A DNA stretch of 44,623 nucleotides. Origin: a virus. A program made the position numbers and the translations under genes. Where the stretch lies: IMG/VR virus record IMGVR_UViG_3300046096_000239, positions 1-44,623 of that record; one strand, given 5' to 3'. Shown piece after piece: positions 28,979-35,161 of this stretch (position 1 is the first letter of the stretch; each line of letters opens with the position of its first letter). A model generated the notes under the pieces. That model saw nothing but the letters and a program-made list of their open reading frames with translations, had not been told where the DNA came from and did no database searches.

Positions 28979-29125
28979 CTACCGAACCTGAGTCGGAGTG
29001 GTGCACATCACTCTTTGTATGTTGATTGCTATACCGTTGGTGCATACAAACGGTCTGCGAGTATAACTGTAAACAAACTTATCTTTGTCAGCTAAATGGG
29101 CAATGATACGGTTAAAGGTGGTCAT
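28979..29125 (-). CDS. Tiny hypothetical protein, possibly truncated
   Basis: A 48-residue protein: MTTFNRIIAHLADKDKFVYS, then YTRRPFVCTNGIAINIQRVM, ending CTTPTQVR. Its ATG overlaps the upstream stop (ATGA). The frame next to it continues as plausible protein, so this may be the N-terminal part of a longer gene cut by a frameshift. Confidence 0.5.
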   Translation of the reverse strand: MTTFNRIIAHLADKDKFVYSYTRRPFVCTNGIAINIQRVMCTTPTQVR

Positions 29126-29409
29126 ACTGTGAACTCTTCGGGTACGGTAAACCCTGCTTCTTTTAACAATTCAATAGCAGGCTTGGGAAGATTGTAGATA
29201 CCATCGTAGTCTTCAAGCGTGTTGTTTATGATGGTTAGGCCTATGTTTGTCACATAGTCTGCTGTGAGTATCACCCACTCTATGAAGTGCTCTCCCGAAT
29301 GTCGGTAGAGTTCCATAGTAGATTTATGCACACCAAGTGGTGCATTCTGCACATCTATAGAGTAGATGCGTCCTTCAAGTGCTTTTGACGCTAGTAGAGT
29401 CAGTGGCAT
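29122..29409 (-). CDS. Hypothetical protein
   Basis: A 95-residue protein with a beta-rich N-terminal half (LEGRIYSIDVQNAPLGVHKS) and a helical C-terminal half (YNLPKPAIELLKEAGFTVPE). The ATG at 29409 has GAAAGG 8 bases upstream; a TTG 15 bases earlier is less likely. No family recognised. Confidence 0.65.
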   Translation of the reverse strand: MPLTLLASKALEGRIYSIDVQNAPLGVHKSTMELYRHSGEHFIEWVILTADYVTNIGLTIINNTLEDYDGIYNLPKPAIELLKEAGFTVPEEFTV

Positions 29410-29530
29410 ACGATGACCTTTCAAAAATTACGGCGAAAAATGCCGTGGTGGCGAGGATTAGGGTAGCGACCCAAAGAATGGCGGCTAGGATGGCTCTACG
29501 GCGCGATTGGCGGGGTGTTAGGGACTTCAT
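29375..29530 (-). CDS. Tiny single-pass membrane protein
   Basis: A 51-residue protein: MKSLTPRQSRRRAILAAILW, then VATLILATTAFFAVIFERSS. A basic cytoplasmic start is followed by one strong membrane segment. It overlaps the next gene by 35 bases and has no good ribosome site. The stretch is GC-richer than its surroundings. It might be a holin-like or spanin-like part, but there is no lysis context here. Confidence 0.45.
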   Translation of the reverse strand: MKSLTPRQSRRRAILAAILWVATLILATTAFFAVIFERSSYATDSTSVKST

Positions 29531-29558
29531 TTCAGAAATGGGCTACGCTGGGTGCTTG

Positions 29559-30482
29559 TCAGCCTTTACGGCGCTTCAGGGCTTCGTCTTCAGCGGCCCA
29601 CTCTGCCTTTTGCTTAGCTAGGATAGCTTGTGCTTCTACGGCTTTGCGTTTAGCTGAAGCATTAGCCAGAAATGTCCCATCCTCCCAGGATCTCTGATGG
29701 GCTGGTATGGCCGCTATGCGCTGGCACTCAAGGAGTTCTTGGTCTGGTGAGGCTTCTGGTGAGGCTTCTAGTGAGGCTTCTGGTGAGGCTTCTACAGGTT
29801 TAGACGCTGGCTTTGGTGCAAGTGCTTTAGCTACAGGTTCGGCCTTGGCTTTAGGTGGTTGGTCTAATGGCCATGTCTTTGTATCTTTCCAGTACAGGTA
29901 AGCATACTGTATGCCGTCTTCCTCTACCCACTTAGTTTGGGAACCTTGGTGAACCGTAGCGTAAACTTTAGGAGGCTCATGCACAAGTGTCTTCCATAGT
30001 GCAGTGGCCTCTTCCTGCTCTTGCTCAGTAAGTTCTGGGTCTTGGTCTGGGAAGGCGAAGTAGTCCACGTACTTAGCGGGTACTTTCGCATGGGCTACAT
30101 ATCCAAGGTCGGGCTCTGGAGTACCTGTGACTTTAGGCACTAGAGGGGAGAGTACCCGTTCACTCTTCATTTCGTAGAGCATGGCATTCTCTGGCAGGGC
30201 TTCGCCTTGCAAGTAGATTTCCATATGGCTACCGTGGTATGCAACGACTACCCCTTGCTCAAACAACTGGTGCAGGAGAGAAGACCGTCTTGTAGGCAAG
30301 GTGCAGCTAGGGCACTTTACCTTGTCCTGTTTGAGGTTAGAAGTCCACGTATGCTTTAGAGTACCGCAAGCAAGGCATTTAAGTATTATGCGTTGGTTAG
30401 AGGTGCCTGCATAGGAGGACTTGTCAAGTACGTGCCAACCATTCAAGGTGGAACCGATTATGTAGTTGGATTTTCTGCCCAT
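29559..30482 (-). CDS. Zinc-ribbon protein with PEAS repeats
   Basis: A 307-residue protein. The N-terminal IIGSTLNGWHVLDKSS, CLACG and KVKCPSC segments form a zinc ribbon of a type often found next to homing nucleases and DNA-binding proteins. The middle is alpha/beta with Tyr/Trp-rich patches. Residues about 215-250 hold Pro/Ala/Ser-rich linkers with PEASLEASPEASPD repeats. The end is a Lys/Glu/Ala-rich helix. The ATG has only a weak ribosome site. A DNA- or RNA-binding role is inferred from the zinc ribbon. Confidence 0.6.
   Translation of the reverse strand: MGRKSNYIIGSTLNGWHVLDKSSYAGTSNQRIILKCLACGTLKHTWTSNLKQDKVKCPSCTLPTRRSSLLHQLFEQGVVVAYHGSHMEIYLQGEALPENAMLYEMKSERVLSPLVPKVTGTPEPDLGYVAHAKVPAKYVDYFAFPDQDPELTEQEQEEATALWKTLVHEPPKVYATVHQGSQTKWVEEDGIQYAYLYWKDTKTWPLDQPPKAKAEPVAKALAPKPASKPVEASPEASLEASPEASPDQELLECQRIAAIPAHQRSWEDGTFLANASAKRKAVEAQAILAKQKAEWAAEDEALKRRKG
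29749..29796 (-). repeat. Tandem 12-bp repeats coding PEAS units
   Basis: Four copies of a GAGGCTTCTGGT-like unit (one copy with AGT in place of GGT) code the Pro-Glu-Ala-Ser repeats of the zinc-ribbon protein. Confidence 0.75.
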
Positions 30483-30563
30483 GATGGATTTAATAGAGTA
30501 GTGCTTATTATATCATACGATAAAAAAGAGGGGGGTGTCCCTTGTGAGAGAAAAATTTTTTAG

Positions 30564-30582
30564 TGCTATCAAGTTGATAGCA
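30564..30582. promoter_or_regulatory. Perfect 19-bp palindrome, candidate operator
   Basis: TGCTATCAA-G-TTGATAGCA is a perfect palindrome with a single central base, so it suits a dimeric DNA-binding protein better than an RNA hairpin. It lies in the 193-base gap between two leftward genes. TATAAT-like sequences flank it but without a good -35 partner. Confidence 0.45.
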
Positions 30583-30675
30583 AGAAAATATCTCGCCTAA
30601 CGTAATACCCCTCTACTTTTAATAGTAGCAGAATACCTTATATTATATACGATAAGAGGTGTTTTGGGCCTATTT

Positions 30676-30924
30676 CTAGTAGTTTCGGCCTATATTTACC
30701 TTGATACGCCAGTTTCTACGGCTAATCTTAGTCACTTGGTAGCTGTAAACGGGGCACCCGCAGCAGTCATAACCGTGGCTACAGTGACTTGAATAGCGGT
30801 TTCTCAGGTACTCGTATACTGTGCTAATTGGAGTATTTCGTGGTGTAACGGCATGGTAATCGTATATTCCAATATATTCAAAGCCGTAAATCTTGGTGAA
30901 CCGGCCTCTTAATTCTTTTATCAT
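30676..30924 (-). CDS. Small Cys/Tyr-rich hypothetical protein
   Basis: An 82-residue protein with a CSHGYDCCGC cluster near residues 48-57 that could bind a metal, a helical region and a basic C-terminus (KISRRNWRIKVNIGRN). AAAAGATTAT precedes the ATG. No family recognised. Confidence 0.6.
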   Translation of the reverse strand: MIKELRGRFTKIYGFEYIGIYDYHAVTPRNTPISTVYEYLRNRYSSHCSHGYDCCGCPVYSYQVTKISRRNWRIKVNIGRNY

Positions 30925-30970
30925 ATAATCTTTTTATATTTAATTGCTGGAAAGTGATTGCTTAGGCGGC

Positions 30971-31035
30971 AATCGTATACTTGATTTATACGTATAGAAT
31001 CGTATAAATCAGGCATACGACCTCGTATCGTATAC
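30971..31035. promoter_or_regulatory. Cluster of ATCGTATA octamers with an 11-bp inverted repeat
   Basis: The 120-base gap upstream of the 82-residue gene has ATCGTATA at 30972, 30999 and 31027, plus a perfect inverted repeat TGATTTATACG/CGTATAAATCA (30982-30992 and 31001-31011, 8-base spacer). The same octamer or its one-base variant recurs at 30514, 30646 and 30859 in either orientation. By chance about 0.02 copies would be expected in 540 bp. These look like binding sites for one regulator or a repeated promoter element. Confidence 0.5.
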
Positions 31036-31044
31036 TCTTTATAC

Positions 31045-31299
31045 TTAATTTTCGAGGCTATCGTACTTAACTTGTGGGCATTTAGCCCACGATGTACGCA
31101 GCATCTTGAAGCCTGAATCGTTGCGTTTGGTCTTGTCTAACTGCTTCTGCAGTGTTATTAACTGCTTCTGCAAGTAACGCTTGAGTGCAGGCTGGGACTC
31201 TTTGTGAAAGTCTTTGCGCGTAATCTTTACTCTGTAGGACAGTTCTTGGATGCTAGCGACTTCCTCATAAGGGAAGCCGTGCTCGTTATACTTAATCAT
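31045..31299 (-). CDS. Small basic helical protein
   Basis: An 84-residue protein with many Lys, Gln and Leu residues (LKRYLQKQLITLQKQLDKTK), likely coiled coil. AAGGACGATCT precedes the ATG. The start overlaps the upstream gene by 4 bases. Function unknown. Confidence 0.65.
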   Translation of the reverse strand: MIKYNEHGFPYEEVASIQELSYRVKITRKDFHKESQPALKRYLQKQLITLQKQLDKTKRNDSGFKMLRTSWAKCPQVKYDSLEN

Positions 31300-31457
31300 A
31301 GATCGTCCTTAGTTGCAATTAAACCGATTAGAAAGCTAACGAGAATGCCTACACAGGCTATAGTGACCTGAGGGGCTGTGGTGGCCATGATTAAGGCTTG
31401 AATAACGCTGACAAACAAGCCTAGTAGTGCAGCTAGCATGAGAAAGAACTTAAGCAT
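31296..31457 (-). CDS. Small two-pass membrane protein
   Basis: A 53-residue protein with two hydrophobic segments (FFLMLAALLGLFVSVIQALI and VTIACVGILVSFLIGLIA) and a KDDL end. I chose the ATG at 31457, which overlaps the upstream stop by 8 bases; a start at 31493 would lie well inside that gene. Holin-like in shape but without lysis context. Confidence 0.6.
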   Translation of the reverse strand: MLKFFLMLAALLGLFVSVIQALIMATTAPQVTIACVGILVSFLIGLIATKDDL

Positions 31458-31695
31458 AGACTGCTGCTGCTTGTAACCAGAGTGCGGCTGCATCTGTGTT
31501 CATTTCGCAGTCGTAGTCTGCATTTTGATCTTGATTGCACACTGACAAGTCTTCAAGTTCATCGTCTATGTCGTTGAACTCTTCATGGGTGTTAAGGCCA
31601 TGCAGGTGTTGTAGCTCTGCAAGCATTACTGTGCTGATAAACTGTATTTGGTCTGTGCGAGGCTCTACAGTGCCTGTAGGGGTGATCTTAATCAT
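31450..31695 (-). CDS. Small acidic hypothetical protein
   Basis: An 81-residue, very acidic protein (LNTHEEFNDIDDELEDLSVC) with a helical Ala-rich C-terminus. AAAGGTATATC precedes the ATG. DNA-mimic proteins are acidic like this, but nothing else supports that idea. Confidence 0.6.
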   Translation of the reverse strand: MIKITPTGTVEPRTDQIQFISTVMLAELQHLHGLNTHEEFNDIDDELEDLSVCNQDQNADYDCEMNTDAAALWLQAAAVYA

Positions 31696-31863
31696 GATAT
31701 ACCTTTGAAAAATGCCTGTTGGAAACAGTCAGGCTCTGCCTATAGTGGTTCTGTGTGTCGGCGCGTTGGGTTTCCGGTGTAACCTTAGCCTGAATTTCCG
31801 GTGCGGTCTTTACGCAATCTAGTAGTCGCCCACTTTACTACTAGAGTTTGTGAGTTTCATTGT

Positions 31864-31895
31864 CACAAAAGATAGGCTTGCGCCTATGCTTTGTG
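31864..31895 (-). terminator. Hairpin with GCAA tetraloop after the 73-residue gene
   Basis: CACAAA ... ATAGGC-GCAA-GCCTAT ... TTTGTG: an inner 6-bp stem closed by a stable GCAA loop, an outer 6-bp stem and a CTTTTG run on the minus strand. It lies just beyond the stop at 31898. The next 160 bases hold only short repeats (TTTCCGGTG twice, CTAGTAGT/ACTACTAG) and no gene. Confidence 0.6.
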
Positions 31896-31897
31896 TC

Positions 31898-32119
31898 CTA
31901 AAACTCAGCAGAGTATGCACCTTTACGCAGCACAGCTTGTGCCATAGCGTAGAAGCAGCCAGTTTTGTTGTCTCCGTAGGTGCTGCCTGCCGGTAGCTCT
32001 ATGGGTGCATCTATGCAGTATGTTTGCTCATAGCCTTGACGCATATTGTGTATCATGCCCTCACCGGTGCTGTGCACAGGGCAGTTTATGATTATCTTGC
32101 CATTATCTGCACGTTTCAT
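31898..32119 (-). CDS. Small hypothetical protein
   Basis: A 73-residue protein: NGKIIINCPVHSTGEGMIHN, then a DAPIELPAGSTYGDNKTGCF middle and an Ala-rich helical end. A Cys/His pair near the N-terminus may bind metal. GGAGAGGCTAAC precedes the ATG. Function unknown. Confidence 0.65.
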   Translation of the reverse strand: MKRADNGKIIINCPVHSTGEGMIHNMRQGYEQTYCIDAPIELPAGSTYGDNKTGCFYAMAQAVLRKGAYSAEF

Positions 32120-32120
32120 G

Positions 32121-32240
32121 TTAGCCTCTCCAGAACAGGATAGAGCCGGGTGTAAACACTATTGCTGTAAACACTTTGTGCTCATGCTTAGCTTGCATAG
32201 TAGCCAGCTTGCAATGCAAGCGAATTAGTCGGTTTGACAT
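32121..32240 (-). CDS. Tiny hypothetical protein
   Basis: A 39-residue protein, MSNRLIRLHCKLATMQAKHE followed by HKVFTAIVFTPGSILFWRG, found by translating the gap. The ATG at 32240 has AAAAGG 7 bases upstream, and the ribosome site of the next gene is inside its last codons. Mixed basic and hydrophobic; role unknown. Confidence 0.5.
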   Translation of the reverse strand: MSNRLIRLHCKLATMQAKHEHKVFTAIVFTPGSILFWRG

Positions 32241-32299
32241 ACGATAACCTTTTTAAAATCTAGGGTTCTGCCTAGTCAGTCTGTGCGAGTACACAAAGT

Positions 32300-32323
32300 A
32301 AAGCCCTCGGGTTAGAGGGCTTT
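32300..32323 (-). terminator. Rho-independent terminator
   Basis: AAAGCCCTC and GAGGGCTTT pair perfectly around a 6-base loop, followed on the minus strand by TACTTTG. It lies 10 bases after the stop of the 62-residue gene. Confidence 0.78.
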
Positions 32324-32332
32324 CGGCTTTGG

Positions 32333-32521
32333 CTACTCTTGCTTAACTAAGTAAATTTCTCCTGCCTCTACTTTGTCGCAGCTTATATGCCATAGCATAG
32401 AGCATCCGTAATTAGATCTCTCAACAGCTAACCTTGCCTCTGCAAAGTTAGTGGCACACACTAGCACTGTGTCTATGTGTTGGTGGCTGTCGTGGCGCAC
32501 TTCATACACTACTTTAAACAT
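32333..32521 (-). CDS. Small hypothetical protein
   Basis: A 62-residue protein (KVVYEVRHDSHQHIDTVLVC, then NFAEARLAVERSNYG) of mixed alpha/beta type. AGAGGTGAGCC precedes the ATG, which overlaps the upstream gene by 8 bases. No function known. Confidence 0.65.
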   Translation of the reverse strand: MFKVVYEVRHDSHQHIDTVLVCATNFAEARLAVERSNYGCSMLWHISCDKVEAGEIYLVKQE

Positions 32522-32861
32522 GGCTCACCTCTAAATCGTCTGCTGGATAGCAGGCATGATTGTATGTATCTAAGGCTTCAAGCGCCTGCCTAAGCTCAGG
32601 CAAGCATTTAGCGCCCCTCACAAACTGCTCTTGCAGCTTGTTATGCACCTCTTCTAGCCGTGTACGTTCTTCCTCTCTGTCAAAGATGTTCCACAGCATA
32701 ACGCCCTCACTTGCAGGATGCGTGCATTGGTTGTACACCAGTCCACGACGTTTACCGCTAACTGCATCGTCTCTGACGCCCCAAGCCATGCCTTCTACGC
32801 TCATTAGGGGCTTAGTCCACAAAACGCTGTGATGTGCTGCATAAGCTGTAACCATTAACAT
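32514..32861 (-). CDS. Hypothetical protein
   Basis: A 115-residue protein with an N-terminal His/Trp-containing segment (TAYAAHHSVLWTKPLMSVEG) and a long C-terminal helix (REEERTRLEEVHNKLQEQFV). GAAAGGTAGATT precedes the ATG. It is the last gene before a 955-base gene-free stretch. Function unknown. Confidence 0.65.
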   Translation of the reverse strand: MLMVTAYAAHHSVLWTKPLMSVEGMAWGVRDDAVSGKRRGLVYNQCTHPASEGVMLWNIFDREEERTRLEEVHNKLQEQFVRGAKCLPELRQALEALDTYNHACYPADDLEVSHV

Positions 32862-32893
32862 AATCTACCTTTCAAGATAGGCAACATCGCCTA

Positions 32894-32917
32894 GATAGCG
32901 CTGTAAGCAGCGCTATC
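32894..32917. repeat. 10-bp stem-loop
   Basis: GATAGCGCTG and CAGCGCTATC pair perfectly around a TAAG loop, 33 bases upstream of the 115-residue gene. It could be a leader hairpin. It has no U tract on either side. Confidence 0.7.
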
Positions 32918-32967
32918 GAAGTTGTCGCAGACAATGGGCAACTACATAGCCCTTGATACGCACGTTT

Positions 32968-33027
32968 GAACCTTCTAGATGTAGCAGTACATTGCTATTC
33001 GCTTTGTAGATTTATTCTAGAAGGTTC
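32968..33027. repeat. 12-bp inverted repeat with 36-base spacer
   Basis: GAACCTTCTAGA and TCTAGAAGGTTC are perfect complements. The spacing allows an RNA stem or two operator half-sites. No associated protein is evident. Confidence 0.7.
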
Positions 33028-33569
33028 CTGCTGTGTCAGGTTCCCTATCATTCCTCGCGCCAAAGGTGGGCGCTTTTCGGGGTGCTAACCCCTTACCTTA
33101 ATTGCATTATTAGTTCACCATACCATGCTGCTCACTCATAACTTATTCCCTGTTACGGGTTCTATGCTGTGACACTGGTTTCAGAACTAGTCCAGTCTAT
33201 TGCGCTAGCTGAGACTGAAGCCTACAACCGTAGTTGTATATCGTAAGGTTAACGACTAAGAACATTCTGTAATCTATCTAGGGTAAGTAGGATTTGCTAT
33301 TCTGTTTATCAGTACGTTGGCATTAAAGTTTAACAACGAAGAACGCACGTTATTGTCTCTCCGGCTCTGTCAGAGTTATTTATACAAACTATCTCTAACG
33401 CATTGGAGGGTTTTGTGTGAGTCGCACCGTACTATTTATGCATACTACAATTTTCAGGATTACATGGTGTAATTCGACAATGCAGCGGCGCACCTACTAT
33501 TCTAAGTGGTTTGCATTGTCTGTCTTTAGTATCAAGTGGCCTATCATGCGCCATGTTGCGATGCTTGTC

Positions 33570-33629
33570 AGACTATAAACCCGTTGCCGGTGTTGATTCG
33601 TTAGACTGTAAACCCGTTGCCGGTGTTGA
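33570..33629 (+). repeat. Pair of 27-bp direct repeats
   Basis: AGACTATAAACCCGTTGCCG continuing GTGTTGA occurs at 33570-33596 and again at 33603-33629 with one mismatch, at a 33-bp period. TGCGCCATGT motifs flank the pair on both sides (near 33547 and 33635). This resembles a minimal iteron array; two copies are too few to be sure. Confidence 0.6.
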
Positions 33630-33754
33630 CACACTGCGCCATGTATGCGCTATTCACCCGGACATGTTGCCGGGTTTCTAAGGGCGTGTTTATCCCCTAG
33701 TGTTACCACTCAATTGTTAATGATCCGCACAACTTTGGTGCAATGTAGGGACGA

Positions 33755-33807
33755 TGCCTACACGATAGCGTTAACGCTATCGTGTAGGCACTGGCATAGT
33801 GCCAGTG
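33755..33807. repeat. Perfect 36-bp palindrome plus a second tandem hairpin
   Basis: The palindrome at 33755-33790 (core TAGCGTTAACGCTA, arms TGCCTACACGA...) is perfect with no central spacer. CACTGGCA-TAG-TGCCAGTG at 33789-33807 follows at once, overlapping it by two bases. In RNA these make two strong hairpins just beyond the 184-residue gene stop. There is no U tract, so they may be stabilising hairpins, a weak terminator or a protein-binding palindrome. Confidence 0.75.
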
Positions 33808-33816
33808 CCTGGCTAC

Positions 33817-34371
33817 TTACTCGCTTGTCACAGTATCGACGCTTGTCACCATGTCATCACTTGTCAACCCTGCGTCAGTCAGTGCGGCTACTTGTGCGGA
33901 CATTTGTGCCGCGTCATACTCTGCCCTCATGTCTGAGACGTGGTTAATTAGCGCAGTCACTCGCTTTGCCACAGCAGATCGCGCTACTAGTGTCTTGTCG
34001 CTGGGTGTCTTCTTGTCATAGGCACCACGTGCCCATGCGGCGACATCGCCGCGATACGCATAGAACCCAGTATGCCCCATGGGGCAAGCTGGGAGAGCAT
34101 CAGTGTCGGCTAGTTGGCCGGTTATGGCTCTCACCGCTTTGGCGAAGTTACTTACATTCTTGCACTCTGAAGAAACGAAACCTGCACACAGCTTGTCAAA
34201 GCCTTGTGACGCCATTGCTGCAGCCGCTAGTGTGCGGGTTGCACCTTTGCCCACACTGGCAACCACTGCTAAAGTGTCGCTATCCATTGAACCCACTAAA
34301 TCAAGTGCGCGGATCTGGGATTTTGACAGAATGGCATTTACGCCAGTAGCGACCAAAGAAAATGTTGTCAT
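33817..34371 (-). CDS. First leftward gene, Ala-rich hypothetical protein
   Basis: A 184-residue soluble protein, Ala/Ser/Val/Thr-rich: VATGVNAILSKSQIRALDLV, then GATRTLAAAAMASQGFDKLC, a middle FAKAVRAITGQLAD and a C-terminal helix. It has no membrane or catalytic motif and I do not recognise it. The ATG at 34371 has AGG 10 bases upstream; a GTG 12 bases earlier is less likely. As the promoter-proximal gene beside the origin-like region it could be expressed first after infection (inference). Its GC content is higher than that of the adjacent non-coding DNA. Confidence 0.7.
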   Translation of the reverse strand: MTTFSLVATGVNAILSKSQIRALDLVGSMDSDTLAVVASVGKGATRTLAAAAMASQGFDKLCAGFVSSECKNVSNFAKAVRAITGQLADTDALPACPMGHTGFYAYRGDVAAWARGAYDKKTPSDKTLVARSAVAKRVTALINHVSDMRAEYDAAQMSAQVAALTDAGLTSDDMVTSVDTVTSE

Positions 34372-34545
34372 GATATTTAACACCTATAAAAGAACCCTAG
34401 TGTAGCGGGTAGCTATCGGCAACCACTTTAGTTACCTAGGGTTGCTGTAATCAGCTAACCCATGCCATTAATGTACAGTGATTTTTGAGTGTGTGCCAAA
34501 TATATTTTTGTGTGTGTGCTTTATGCCACATCACATTATGACCTA

Positions 34546-34935
34546 GTGCGCACTGCGCACACTGCGCACAATTAACACACTTCACAATATATCCCTTATA
34601 CATAATTGTAATATACCAGACTGTGGATACTGTGGATAAGTTCTGGGGATATAGCTGTGGATAACATGTTGTTATGATGCAACAGCCGCTAACCCTGTGA
34701 ATAACATATTTTGATGGTAAGGTGGCTTGAGTATGCTTTGAACGATCCTAGAGCATCCTAAAGGCTCATCATTGTATTTAACTATGGCAGTGTGCTGGTA
34801 TGATAGTAAAATACTAATGGACAAATAAGTTATCCACAGCTTGTGCACATGGTTGTCCACAGCCTGTGCATAACTCAGTGATTGTGCATAGGTTATCCAC
34901 AAGTGACGTATGGCCTGTGGATAACCTGTGGACGA
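34546..34935. other. Candidate replication origin: seven DnaA boxes beside AT-rich DNA
   Basis: Exact TTATNCACA boxes lie at 34631, 34656, 34696, 34865 and 34916 (minus strand) and 34830 and 34893 (plus strand). Five are TTATCCACA. Near matches are at 34622, 34853, 34883 and 34927. About 0.01 exact boxes would be expected by chance in 300 bp. The AT-rich stretch at about 34585-34620 adjoins the cluster, as an unwinding element does in bacterial oriC, and three TGCGCAC copies (34547, 34554, 34563) lie further left. No phage initiator is visible, so host DnaA is the likely binder (inference). Confidence 0.75.
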
Positions 34936-35003
34936 TGCTGCGCCTCTACCTACCCAAGAAACGCGCCAAAATTTTCCATATAAATTTCTCATACTTCGCA
35001 CAT

Positions 35004-35045
35004 TTTGGCACGTTTCCGGGGTGTTAAACCCGGAAACGTGCCAAA
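35004..35045. repeat. Perfect 17-bp inverted repeat
   Basis: TTTGGCACGTTTCCGGG and CCCGGAAACGTGCCAAA are perfect complements with an 8-base spacer GTGTTAAA. A degraded copy (GAAACGCGCCAAAA) occurs at about 34970. It could be an operator, a termination or attenuation hairpin, or an origin-flanking structure. No U tract follows on either strand. Confidence 0.75.
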
Positions 35046-35117
35046 CCTCACAGACCGACACCTCGTTCACCCACCCCACAACCATAAAAATAAAAATTTT
35101 TTCTAATACAAAGAAGC

Positions 35118-35142
35118 ATTTGGCAATACACCACTGCCAAAT
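35118..35142 (+). promoter_or_regulatory. Operator-like palindrome over a possible late promoter
   Basis: ATTTGGCA and TGCCAAAT form a perfect 8-bp inverted repeat with a 9-base spacer, 20 bases before the ATG of the HTH gene. TTGGCA (35120-35125) is close to a -35 box; TACCAT, 16 bases later, is a poor -10. The half-site TTTGGCA is shared with the larger inverted repeat at 35004-35045. The adjacent HTH protein is the obvious candidate to bind it. Confidence 0.45.
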
Positions 35143-35161
35143 ACCATGTTAGACTAGGAAT

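Larger units (their letters stand above)
32862..33816. other. 955-base gene-free stretch full of inverted and direct repeats
   Basis: No convincing gene on either strand. The stretch holds perfect inverted repeats at 32894-32917 (10-bp stem), 32968-33027 (12-bp arms), 33223-33238, 33476-33520 (9-bp arms) and 33755-33807, plus a 27-bp direct repeat pair. Sequence elsewhere in the window is packed with genes, so a functional non-coding locus (origin or packaging region, or structured RNA) is likely. It is read by leftward transcription from the gene at 34371 if that passes the hairpins at 33.75 kb. Confidence 0.6.
34372..35161. other. Divergent intergenic region
   Basis: 790 bases with no gene that I accept. 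From left to right it holds an 8-bp inverted repeat (AACCCTAG/CTAGGGTT, 34393-34443), GT-rich DNA, three TGCGCAC motifs, AT-rich DNA, the DnaA-box cluster and two large inverted repeats. Leftward and rightward operons should start here. Clear sigma-70 promoters are not visible for the leftward side. Confidence 0.75.

Noticed and set aside
33160-33240. tRNA gene in the gene-free stretch
   Set aside because: A D-arm-like and an ACTGG/CCAGT stem exist, but there is no T arm, no proper 7-base anticodon loop and no acceptor pairing.
33570-33629. CRISPR array
   Set aside because: Only two direct repeats, a 6-base spacer and no cas genes.
33645-33947. 100-codon open frame on the plus strand
   Set aside because: It crosses the palindrome and the 3' end of a leftward gene, with unlikely composition and no ribosome site.
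34672-35085. 137-codon open frame on the minus strand across the DnaA-box cluster
   Set aside because: It exists because the repeated boxes lack stops in that frame. It has no good ribosome site and the protein is low in plausibility.
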